Below, piece by piece: positions 1-6,658 of a stretch of DNA of 9,047 bases. The stretch lies in assembly GCA_023400405.1 (NCBI GenBank), contig JAEXFD010000043.1, positions 1-9,047 of the forward strand, in the 5' to 3' direction. Source of the DNA: Pseudomonadota bacterium (GTDB taxonomy: Bacteria > Pseudomonadota > Alphaproteobacteria > Sphingomonadales > Sphingomonadaceae). Position numbers and translations under genes: made by a program. Within the stretch, counting starts at the first letter, position 1; the number at the start of each line of letters is the position of its first letter. Under the pieces are notes generated by a model that worked only from the letters and a program-made list of their open reading frames with translations, made no database searches and had not been told where the DNA came from.

Positions 1-1
1 G

Positions 2-1069
2 CATCGGGGGGTCGAAGCGCCGCCGCCTTTGCTGCCCGAGCCGTCCGCAGCCGTGGCTGCACCGGCCGCCGTCGCCGGCCCGCGACGACTGCGCGAGCGC
101 CGCGCCCGGCCGCGGCCGTTCCGGACCGAGCTCGATCGCGCGCGCGCGATCCTCGACAGCTCCAAGGCCGCCGTCACCCAGATGTTCGGCGAAGCCCGAC
201 TTGGGCGCGCGATCTCGGTCGAGATGGCGATGCCGCTGGTCGACGAGATCTCGGCTTCCGTCGCGCGCGACGCATCGGCGATGCTCAAGGTCACGCGGCT
301 CAAGTCTAAGAACGAATACACCTATATGCACTCGGTCGCGGTGTGCGCGCTGATGATCAACTTCGCGCGCCACCTCGGCATGTCGGAGGCCGAGGTCCAC
401 GATGTCGGCATGGCCGGCATGCTCCATGATATCGGCAAGATGGCGACGCCGCTCGAAGTGCTCGACAAGCCCGGCGCGCTCACCGACGAGGAACTGCACC
501 AGATCCGCAGCCACCCGATAGAGGGGCATGCCATGCTCGCGGTCACCCCGCAGATCGGCACGGCGGCGCTCGACGTCTGCCTCCACCATCACGAGCGGCA
601 TGACGGCGGCGGCTATCCCTTCGGCCTCAGCGGCGAGGAGCTCAGCCTCTTTGCCCGAATGGGTGCGATCTGCGACGTGTACGACGCCGTGACGTCCGAG
701 CGGCCGTACAAGAACGCCTGGTCGCCCAACATGGCGCTGGCCCGGATGCTCGAATGGGAGGGGCATTTCGATCCCGCCCTTCTCCATGGCTTCATCCTCA
801 GCCTCGGCATCCCGCCGCTCGGCTCGCTGGTGCGGCTGCGCTCGAACCGGCTCGCACTGGTGATGCGCGAGGGCGAAGCCGGCGATCCCGGCGCACCGCG
901 CGTGCGCGCCTTCTACGCCGTCGAGGACGCACGCTTCCTCGGCTATGAGGACCTCGACGCCGATCCGGCAGTCGATCCGATCATCCTGTTCGAGAAGCCC
1001 GATCGCTGGTTCGGCGACGGCTGGCCGGCGCTGCGTCGCCGCATCGAGACCGGGGAGGTGCTGGCATGA
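2..1069 (+). CDS. HD-GYP domain cyclic di-GMP phosphodiesterase, 5'-partial
   Basis: Probable cytoplasmic phosphodiesterase that hydrolyses c-di-GMP. Numbering from the TTG codon at 29, the HD-GYP signature is complete: H101 in the first helix, HDIGK at 133-137, HPIEG at 162-166, HHERHDGGGYP at 187-197 and a D-V-Y-D-A-V-T-S-x-R-P-Y-K stretch at 216-228. All metal-binding His/Asp positions expected for the family appear present, so it should be active. Residues 1-30 are a Pro/Ala/Arg-rich linker. The frame is open back to the first bases of the window, and no ATG or ribosome binding site lies in front of TTG 29, so the real start is probably upstream. In related proteins this linker follows an N-terminal DUF3391 domain; that part is inferred, not seen. 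About 110 residues follow the GYP core, with no second catalytic domain. The stop overlaps the next gene, implying co-translation with the cyclase. Confidence 0.93.
   Translation, partial: HRGVEAPPPLLPEPSAAVAAPAAVAGPRRLRERRARPRPFRTELDRARAILDSSKAAVTQMFGEARLGRAISVEMAMPLVDEISASVARDASAMLKVTRLKSKNEYTYMHSVAVCALMINFARHLGMSEAEVHDVGMAGMLHDIGKMATPLEVLDKPGALTDEELHQIRSHPIEGHAMLAVTPQIGTAALDVCLHHHERHDGGGYPFGLSGEELSLFARMGAICDVYDAVTSERPYKNAWSPNMALARMLEWEGHFDPALLHGFILSLGIPPLGSLVRLRSNRLALVMREGEAGDPGAPRVRAFYAVEDARFLGYEDLDADPAVDPIILFEKPDRWFGDGWPALRRRIETGEVLA
1052..1058 (+). promoter_or_regulatory. Ribosome binding site of the diguanylate cyclase gene
   Basis: GGGGAGG lies 7 nt before ATG 1066, inside the end of the HD-GYP coding sequence. 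It supports ATG 1066 as the start and, with the ATGA overlap, translational coupling. Confidence 0.75.
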
Positions 1070-2130
1070 ACGCGCCCGCTTCGCTCCCCGGCGGCATCGA
1101 TCGCGTCGCCGCCTGGTTCCGCCGCCCCTCCGATCCCGATCCGCGCCAGGACGAGCGCGCCGCCCGTCGCGCGCGCTATGACGAGATCGGGGAATTCCTC
1201 TTCGCCAACGATCTCGAGCTCAGCGCCGCCAATTTCGAACTCGCCCGCGCCTATCTCGACGGTAGCGACGCGGCGCTGGTCCGATCGGTGCAGAATGTGA
1301 TCGATCGCCGTGGCCGGATCGGTGATCGCGACGTGTCGCGCATCGCCGAGCGCCGCGCCGCCGCACAGATGCCCGATACCCTCGGCATGCTGGCGCGCGA
1401 ACTCGAGGGCAAGGTCGCCGAATGTCTCGCCGCGGTGAACGATTCGACCGCCTCAACCAGCCTCTATTCGACCGCGCTCGACGAAGCGGCAGACCAGATG
1501 GCGGCCGATCCCGCCGCCGCCTATCGCCGCCTGCTCGAGGTCACCCTCGACGTCGCGGAGACCACCCGCCGCATCGGCGGACGGCTCGAGCGGACAAGGC
1601 GTGACACCCGGCAGCTGCGCGCCGCGCTCGACGAGGCCCGCCGCGCCGCCGAGGAAGACCATCTCACCGGCATGCCCAATCGCCGCGGCTTCTATTCGCG
1701 TGTCGAGGAAGCCGTCGAGCGCGGGACCAGCGGCCTCGCCATCGCGCTGTGCGACATCGACAATTTCAAGGCAGTCAACGATCAGCACGGCCATGAGACC
1801 GGCGATCGCGTGCTGCGCTTCGTCGCCCGGCTGCTGCGCGACGCCCTGCCCCGCCAGGTCTATGTCGCGCGCTATGGCGGTGAGGAGTTCGTCTGCCTGT
1901 TCGAAGGCGTCGATGTCGACCGCGCCGTCGCCATGCTCGATCGGGTGCGCGAGAAATTGGGCGACCGGCTGCTGCGCGACCAGACCAGCGACGTGCCGAT
2001 CGGCAAGATCACCTTCTCGGCGGGCATCGCCGCGCTGGGCGACGACACTGCCACCGCGCTCCGCGCCGCCGACGAAGCGCTCTATTTCGCCAAGAAGGCG
2101 GGCAAGGACCGCGTCGTCGCGGCCAGCTGA
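1066..2130 (+). CDS. GGDEF domain diguanylate cyclase
   Basis: Probable soluble diguanylate cyclase (2 GTP to c-di-GMP), 354 aa. The C-terminal GGDEF domain spans about 197-352. It opens with D198-x-x-T-G-M-P-N-R, has the metal Asp D230 and the F-K-x-x-N-D stretch at 234-239, and carries GGEEF at 271-275, a catalytically competent version. The inhibitory RxxD site expected at 262-265 reads PRQV, so classical product inhibition should be missing. Residues 38-80 are helical and include an N-F-E-L-A-x-x-Y-L-x-G pattern like that found before many proteobacterial GGDEF domains. Residues about 150-197 are rich in Arg, Glu and Leu and probably form a coiled-coil dimerisation stalk. I see no transmembrane helix or signal peptide. 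It overlaps the HD-GYP gene by four bases, so synthesis and breakdown of the messenger are encoded as one unit. Confidence 0.95.
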   Translation: MNAPASLPGGIDRVAAWFRRPSDPDPRQDERAARRARYDEIGEFLFANDLELSAANFELARAYLDGSDAALVRSVQNVIDRRGRIGDRDVSRIAERRAAAQMPDTLGMLARELEGKVAECLAAVNDSTASTSLYSTALDEAADQMAADPAAAYRRLLEVTLDVAETTRRIGGRLERTRRDTRQLRAALDEARRAAEEDHLTGMPNRRGFYSRVEEAVERGTSGLAIALCDIDNFKAVNDQHGHETGDRVLRFVARLLRDALPRQVYVARYGGEEFVCLFEGVDVDRAVAMLDRVREKLGDRLLRDQTSDVPIGKITFSAGIAALGDDTATALRAADEALYFAKKAGKDRVVAAS

Positions 2131-2162
2131 GCGGGCGCTTTCGCCGCCGTCGCGGCCGGCGC

Positions 2163-2573
2163 TCAGCGCGGCTTCAGGTGGGTGATGTCCTGCTTCAGCC
2201 CGTAGAGGTGCGTCGCCCGGCCGTTGCGCACATGCGTATCGGCGGTCACGCGCATCCAGCGAGTGTCGCCATCGGGCCGAACGATCTCCGCCTCGAAGGT
2301 GAAGCTCCCGCACTCGGCGATCGCCGCCCGGCGGAGCCGCTCGAGCTCGTTGCGCGATTCGGGCGTGTACATGGCGGTCACAGCGCGCCGTTCGAGCCGC
2401 TTGCCGCCCGGAATTCCGAAAAGATCGAACACGCCCGGCGTCCAGCGTAACGAATCGTCGGACAGGTCGCACTCCCAGCGCCACGGAATCGACGGCAGCA
2501 CCGCCGCCGGCACCACGCGGTCGCATTCGCCGGGCGCCATCCAGCTCACCTTGCCGTCGATCCAGTGTCGCAT
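2163..2573 (-). CDS. Stand-alone PAS domain protein
   Basis: Small cytoplasmic protein of 136 aa consisting of little more than one PAS fold (PAS_3/PAC type). About residues 31-55 contain the W-R-W-E-x-D ... L-R-W-T-x-G-V-F-D-L-F-G-I-P start of the fold. The C-terminal sheet has E-x-x-x-x-R-P-D-G-x-x-R-W-M-R-V at about 95-109 and ends in L-Y-G-L-K-Q-D-I-T at 123-131. No kinase, GGDEF, EAL, HTH or other output domain is attached, so it may act as a sensory or adaptor protein; ligand and partner are unknown. The frame is open to ATG 2762, but ATG 2573 is chosen because AAGGAG sits 6 nt before it and the upstream extension is low-complexity Arg/Ala-rich and overlaps the start of purL. It is convergent with the cyclase gene (32-bp gap) and divergent from purL. 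A role in the neighbouring c-di-GMP circuit is possible but only inferred from position. Confidence 0.85.
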   Translation of the reverse strand: MRHWIDGKVSWMAPGECDRVVPAAVLPSIPWRWECDLSDDSLRWTPGVFDLFGIPGGKRLERRAVTAMYTPESRNELERLRRAAIAECGSFTFEAEIVRPDGDTRWMRVTADTHVRNGRATHLYGLKQDITHLKPR

Positions 2574-2579
2574 CACCCG

Positions 2580-2585
2580 CTCCTT
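2580..2585 (-). promoter_or_regulatory. Ribosome binding site of the PAS protein gene
   Basis: On the - strand AAGGAG ends 6 nt before ATG 2573. This strong Shine-Dalgarno sequence decides the start against the longer upstream reading. Confidence 0.75.
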
Positions 2586-2682
2586 TTCGTTTCGGCTACG
2601 CCACCGAATCCTAAGGCTCGATTGACGCGCGCCCCGCGCCGCCAAAAAAGCCGCGATCGCACCGTCGATGCCCGTCCGGGTG

Positions 2683-2711
2683 GTGACGCGGGCGCCAGCC
2701 GTCGCTATGGG
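2683..2711 (+). promoter_or_regulatory. Candidate purL promoter giving a leaderless mRNA
   Basis: GTGACG (2683-2688), close to the alphaproteobacterial -35 TTGACG, is separated by exactly 17 bp from TATGGG (2706-2711, within GCTATGGG). Seven bases then lead to ATG 2719, so a transcript would start at or next to the A of the start codon. No Shine-Dalgarno is visible in front of this ATG, which fits. The rest of the 145-bp divergent gap holds an isolated TTGACG at 2622-2627 with no good -10 behind it, and an A6 run at 2644-2649. Confidence 0.5.
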
Positions 2712-2718
2712 CTCGGCC

Positions 2719-4938
2719 ATGACCGAGATCACCGCAGAGATCGTCGCCGAGCACGGCTTCACCCCCGAGGAATATCAGCGCGTCCTCAAGGCCATGGGCC
2801 GCGAGCCGAACCTGACCGAGCTCGGCATCTTCAGCGTGATGTGGTCCGAGCATTGCAGCTACAAATCGAGCCGCCTCCATCTGAAGAAGCTGCCCACCAC
2901 GGGCCCGCAGGTGATCTGCGGCCCGGGCGAGAATGCCGGCGTCGTCGATATCGGCGACGGCCAGGCAGCGATCTTCAAGATGGAGAGCCACAACCACCCG
3001 AGCTATATCGAGCCCTATCAGGGCGCGGCGACCGGCGTGGGCGGTATCCTGCGCGACGTGTTCACCATGGGCGCTCGCCCGATCGCCAACATGAACGCGC
3101 TGCGCTTCGGCCGGCCCGATCATCCCAAGATGAAGCATCTCATCGCCGGCGTCGTCCATGGCATCGGCGGCTATGGCAATTGCGTCGGCGTGCCCACGGT
3201 CGGCGGCGAGACCAATTTCCACCCCGCCTATGACGGCAACATCCTGGTCAATGCGATGACCGTCGGCATCGCCGATACCGACAAGATCTTCTATTCGGCC
3301 GCGAGCGGAGTGGGCAATCCAATCGTCTATGTCGGCTCCAAGACCGGCCGCGACGGCATCCACGGCGCCACGATGGCAAGCGCCGATTTCGGCGAGGATT
3401 CGGAAGAGAAGCGCCCCACCGTCCAGGTCGGCGATCCCTTTACCGAAAAGCTGCTGATCGAAGCCTGTCTCGAACTCATGGCCTCGGACGCGATCGTCGC
3501 GATCCAGGACATGGGCGCCGCCGGCCTCACTTCCTCCTCGGTCGAGATGGCGAGCAAGGGCGGCGTCGGCATCGAGCTGGTGATGGACGACGTGCCCCAG
3601 CGCGAAACCGGGATGACGCCGTACGAGATGATGCTGAGCGAGAGCCAGGAGCGGATGCTCATGGTCCTCAAGCCCGGCCGCGAGGATTTCGCCAAGGCGA
3701 TCTTCGAGAAGTGGGAGCTCGATTTCGCGGTGATCGGCCATGTCACCGACACCGGCCGCATGGTGCTCAAATGGAAGGGCGATGTCGTGGCGGACATTCC
3801 GCTCGCCCCGCTGGCGGACGAGGCCCCGCTCTACGATCGCCCGCACGTCCCCACGCCCAAGCCCGCTGAGCTGGCGAACGTGCCCGAAAGCACCGATCCC
3901 GCCGCGGACCTGCTCAAGCTGGTCGGCACCCCCGATCTCGCCAGCCGCCGCTGGATCTGGGAGCAATATGACCACATGGTCGGCGCCGACACCGTCCAGC
4001 GCCCGGGCGGCGATGCCGCGGTGGTCCGCGTCCACGGCACCGACAAGGGGATCGCGATCACCACCGATTGCACCCCGCGCTATTGCTTCGCGGACCCCGT
4101 CGAGGGCGGCAAGCAGGCGATTGCGGAAGCCTGGCGCAATCTCTCCGCGGTCGGCGCCAAGCCGCTCGCCGTCACCAATTGCCTCAACTTCGCCAACCCG
4201 CAGCGACCCGAGATCATGGGCCAGATCGTCGGCGCGCTCGAAGGCATGAGCGAGGCGTGCCGCGCGCTCGATTTCCCGATCGTCTCGGGCAATGTCAGCC
4301 TCTACAACGAGTCCAAGGCCACCGGCGGCGGCTCGGCGATCCTGCCCACCCCGGCGATCGGCGCGATCGGCCTGCTCAAGGACTGGTCGAAGAGCTGCAC
4401 CATCGCCTTCAAGGGCACCGGCGACATCCTGATCGCGGTCGGCGAGCGGATGGGCCATCTCGGCCAGTCGCTCTGGCTGCGCGAGCTGCACGGCCGCGAG
4501 GAAGGCCCTCCCCCGCCGGTCGATCTGATGGCCGAGCGCCGCGCCGGCGCCTTCATCCGCGCCGCCATCGCCGGCGGCGCGATCAGCGCCTGCCATGACG
4601 TGTCGGACGGTGGCCTCGCCGTCGCGGTGGCGGAGATGGCGCTGGCCAGCGGCATCGGCGCGATCCTCGATCAGCCCCAGCCCTTCGGCGTCGCCGAGAG
4701 CCTGTTCGCCGAGGACCAGGGCCTTTACGTCGTCACCGTGAAGGACGAGGCGCTGGCGGATTTCCTCGCCGCCGCCGATCGCGCCGGCGTGCTGGTCGAT
4801 CCGATCGGCCGCACGATCAAGGACCGCATCATCTTCGAGCTCGAAGACGGCGATTTCTGCGTCAGCCTCGCCGATCTCAAGGCCGCGCACGAAAGCTTCT
4901 TCCCCACCCTGATGGGCGAAGACGCAGCCCTGGCCTGA
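2719..4938 (+). CDS. purL: Phosphoribosylformylglycinamidine synthase subunit PurL
   Basis: Cytoplasmic enzyme of de novo purine synthesis: converts FGAR to FGAM using ATP and ammonia from the PurQ glutaminase subunit, with PurS completing the complex. At 739 aa it is the usual length of the small-type PurL. Visible motifs include S-E-H-C-S-Y-K-S-S-R at 43-52, E-S-H-N-H-P-S at 89-95, the glycine-rich G-A-A-T-G-V-G-G-I-L-R-D-V-F stretch at 102-115, D-G-I-H-G-A-T-M-A-S at 212-221, Q-D-M-G-A-A-G-L-T-S-S-S at 263-274, S-G-N-V-S-L-Y-N-E at 523-531 and H-D-V-S-D-G-G at 626-632. Together they show both AIRS-like halves are intact. ATG 2719 is chosen over in-frame ATGs at 2668 and 2707 because the protein then begins with the normal M-T-E-I-T start and the promoter-like sequence lies just upstream. 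No purS, purQ or other pur gene lies within the window. It ends 10 bases before the stop of the convergent amidohydrolase gene. Confidence 0.98.
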   Translation: MTEITAEIVAEHGFTPEEYQRVLKAMGREPNLTELGIFSVMWSEHCSYKSSRLHLKKLPTTGPQVICGPGENAGVVDIGDGQAAIFKMESHNHPSYIEPYQGAATGVGGILRDVFTMGARPIANMNALRFGRPDHPKMKHLIAGVVHGIGGYGNCVGVPTVGGETNFHPAYDGNILVNAMTVGIADTDKIFYSAASGVGNPIVYVGSKTGRDGIHGATMASADFGEDSEEKRPTVQVGDPFTEKLLIEACLELMASDAIVAIQDMGAAGLTSSSVEMASKGGVGIELVMDDVPQRETGMTPYEMMLSESQERMLMVLKPGREDFAKAIFEKWELDFAVIGHVTDTGRMVLKWKGDVVADIPLAPLADEAPLYDRPHVPTPKPAELANVPESTDPAADLLKLVGTPDLASRRWIWEQYDHMVGADTVQRPGGDAAVVRVHGTDKGIAITTDCTPRYCFADPVEGGKQAIAEAWRNLSAVGAKPLAVTNCLNFANPQRPEIMGQIVGALEGMSEACRALDFPIVSGNVSLYNESKATGGGSAILPTPAIGAIGLLKDWSKSCTIAFKGTGDILIAVGERMGHLGQSLWLRELHGREEGPPPPVDLMAERRAGAFIRAAIAGGAISACHDVSDGGLAVAVAEMALASGIGAILDQPQPFGVAESLFAEDQGLYVVTVKDEALADFLAAADRAGVLVDPIGRTIKDRIIFELEDGDFCVSLADLKAAHESFFPTLMGEDAALA

Positions 4939-4948
4939 CCCTCGACGA

Positions 4949-6604
4949 TTACTTGCGAGTGTACACCCGCGCGCCCCCGACCCAGGTCTCCAACACCTGG
5001 GTTGCGCGCAGGTCGCGCGGCGCGGCCAGCAGCGGGTCGCGATCGACGATGACGAAGTCCGCCCGCATCCCGGGCGCCAGCCGGCCGAGCCGGTCTTCGG
5101 CGAAACCGGCATAGGCGGCGCCGGTGGTGAAGCCGGCCCAGCCCTGTTCGCGGGTCACTGCCTCTTGCGGGCGCCAGCCGCCGAAGGGCTGGCCGTTGGC
5201 GTCCATCCGCGTGAACGAGACCGCCCAGCCGGCCCAGGGATCGGGGCTCTCCACCGGATAGTCTGAACCGAAGGCGAGCCGCACGCCGTTCTGCAGCATC
5301 GTGCGCCAGGCGTAGGCTCCGCCCAGGCGGGCCTCGCCGAGCCGGGCTTCGGCCATGGTCATGTCGCTGGTCTGGTGGACCGGCTGCATCGAAGCGATGA
5401 CGTGGAGACGGCCGAAGCGCGGCAGGTCCCGCGGATCGACGATCTGGGCATGTTCGATCCGCCAGCGGCGATCGTCCTTATAGGTATCCGACAGCACTTC
5501 GATCGCGTCGAGGACCTGCTGGTTGGCGCGGTCGCCGATCGCATGCACCGCGATCTGGAAGCCGTCCATCGCGCCGCGCGTCATCAGGTTGAGCAATTGG
5601 TCGTCGGTCAGGAAGCCCAGCCCCTTCTGCCCGGGCGCATCGCTGTAATCCGCCTTGAGCCAGGCACCGCGGCTGCCGAGCGCGCCATCGGCGTACAGCT
5701 TGATCCCGCCCATCCGCAGCTTGTCGTCATAGAGCCAGGGCGTCGGCCCCTGCCCGGCCACCGCCAGTGCCGTCTCGACGCCATGGGCATAGCTCATGAT
5801 GCGAACCTTGAGCAGGCCGAGATCGCCCATGCGGCGATAGGTCAGCCAATCGTCGACGCTGGTGCCCATGTCCGCAGTGGCGGTGATGCCGTGCGCGAGC
5901 AGGCGGTCCTGCGCGGCGAGGAAGGCGGCATTGCGCTCGCGCGGGGTCGGCTGGGGAACCACCTTGTCGATCAGCGCCGTTGCCCCATCGACGAACACGC
6001 CCTGCGGCACGCCCTTGGCATCGCGTTCGATGCGGCCGCCGGCCGGGTCGCGGGTCGAAGGCGTGATGCCGGCCGCAGCGAGGGCGCGGCTGTTCCCCCA
6101 GCCGGCATGGCCGTCGATCCGCTGGAGCCACACCGGGCGATCCCCCACCACGCGATCGAGATCCGCGGCGGTGGGAAAGCGGCCGAGCTTCCACTTCTCC
6201 TGGTTCCAGCCGCCGCCGAGCACCCATTTGGTCGGGTGGGATTCGGCATAGGCCTTGATCTTCGCCAGCGCCTCGTCGAGCGAATTCGTGTCGGAAAGGT
6301 CGAGCAGCAGCAATTGATCGCCCAGGCCCATGACATGGCCATGCGCATCGATCATGCCCGGGATCAGCGTCTTGCCGCCCATGTCGAGCTTCCATTCGAG
6401 CTTCTTCGGCCGCTTCTGCTTGGGCTGGAGCAGCGCGGTGACCTTGCCCTCGCGATTGAACATGATCCCGTTGAACCGGACGACCTGCCCCTTCTCGTCC
6501 AGCGTCATGCCGTTGACATTGTCGATCAGCCCATCGGCCCAGGCCGCGGCGGGAGCGAGGACGAGGGCGAGCGCGGCGAGAGGCCGCAGGAGGCGCTTGA
6601 GCAT
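4949..6604 (-). CDS. Secreted YtcJ-type amidohydrolase
   Basis: Metal-dependent hydrolase of the amidohydrolase_3 (YtcJ/NfdA-like) family, 551 aa; the substrate cannot be told from sequence. A signal peptide is clear: K3-R-L-L-R, a hydrophobic Leu/Ala stretch at about 7-20, and A-W-A at 21-23 as a likely cleavage site, so it should be exported to the periplasm. Metal-site motifs are D-A-H-G-H at 86-90, K302 in I-K-L-Y-A-D-G-A-L-G-S-R-G, H354 in V-H-A-I-G-D-R-A, H385 in I-E-H-A-Q and D448 in F-G-S-D-Y-P-V-E; all look intact. The end, with G-R-L-A-P-G-M-x-A-D-F-V-I-V-D-R-D-P at 507-524, is the composite beta-sandwich typical of the superfamily. ATG 6604 is preferred because it gives the signal peptide; the frame remains open much further upstream only as an antisense reading of ilvA. 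It lacks a Shine-Dalgarno. Divergent from ilvA, convergent with purL. Confidence 0.93.
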   Translation of the reverse strand: MLKRLLRPLAALALVLAPAAAWADGLIDNVNGMTLDEKGQVVRFNGIMFNREGKVTALLQPKQKRPKKLEWKLDMGGKTLIPGMIDAHGHVMGLGDQLLLLDLSDTNSLDEALAKIKAYAESHPTKWVLGGGWNQEKWKLGRFPTAADLDRVVGDRPVWLQRIDGHAGWGNSRALAAAGITPSTRDPAGGRIERDAKGVPQGVFVDGATALIDKVVPQPTPRERNAAFLAAQDRLLAHGITATADMGTSVDDWLTYRRMGDLGLLKVRIMSYAHGVETALAVAGQGPTPWLYDDKLRMGGIKLYADGALGSRGAWLKADYSDAPGQKGLGFLTDDQLLNLMTRGAMDGFQIAVHAIGDRANQQVLDAIEVLSDTYKDDRRWRIEHAQIVDPRDLPRFGRLHVIASMQPVHQTSDMTMAEARLGEARLGGAYAWRTMLQNGVRLAFGSDYPVESPDPWAGWAVSFTRMDANGQPFGGWRPQEAVTREQGWAGFTTGAAYAGFAEDRLGRLAPGMRADFVIVDRDPLLAAPRDLRATQVLETWVGGARVYTRK

Positions 6605-6658
6605 GCGCCGGGCATAGGGCCTGTTCCCCCCGCGCGCCAGATGGTCTAGGCGGGCGCC
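6605..6658. promoter_or_regulatory. Divergent control region between amidohydrolase and ilvA genes
   Basis: Only 54 bp separate the two start codons. On the - strand TATGCC (6616-6611) stands 6 nt before ATG 6604, with CTGGCG (6640-6635) as a weak -35 at 18 bp. On the + strand CTAGGC (6646-6651) stands 7 nt before ATG 6659; the -35 region there (TTCCCC, 6624-6629) is poor. Neither start has a Shine-Dalgarno, so both messages may be leaderless and the two promoters must overlap. No operator is obvious. Confidence 0.4.

Noticed and set aside
134..151. 18-bp perfect palindrome with alternating CG in the HD-GYP gene
   Set aside because: It encodes an ordinary Asp-Arg-Ala-Arg-Ala stretch and is explained by codon bias rather than a binding site.
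2131..2162. Terminator between the convergent cyclase and PAS genes
   Set aside because: Only short imperfect GC stems are possible (about 4 bp around CTTT), with no T-run in either direction.
1453..2526. 357-codon open frame on the - strand over the GGDEF and PAS genes
   Set aside because: Antisense to the GGDEF gene and in another frame of the PAS gene, with no recognisable motif.
2668..2718. Longer purL start at ATG 2668 or ATG 2707
   Set aside because: The extra residues do not belong to the PurL family and would overlap the promoter-like element; no ribosome binding site supports them.
2611..5112. 833-codon open frame on the - strand across purL
   Set aside because: It is antisense to a clear PurL, lacks recognisable domains and shows the low-complexity composition expected from high-GC codon bias.
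5375..6649. 424-codon open frame on the + strand across the amidohydrolase gene
   Set aside because: Antisense shadow of a protein with intact family motifs; no domains of its own.
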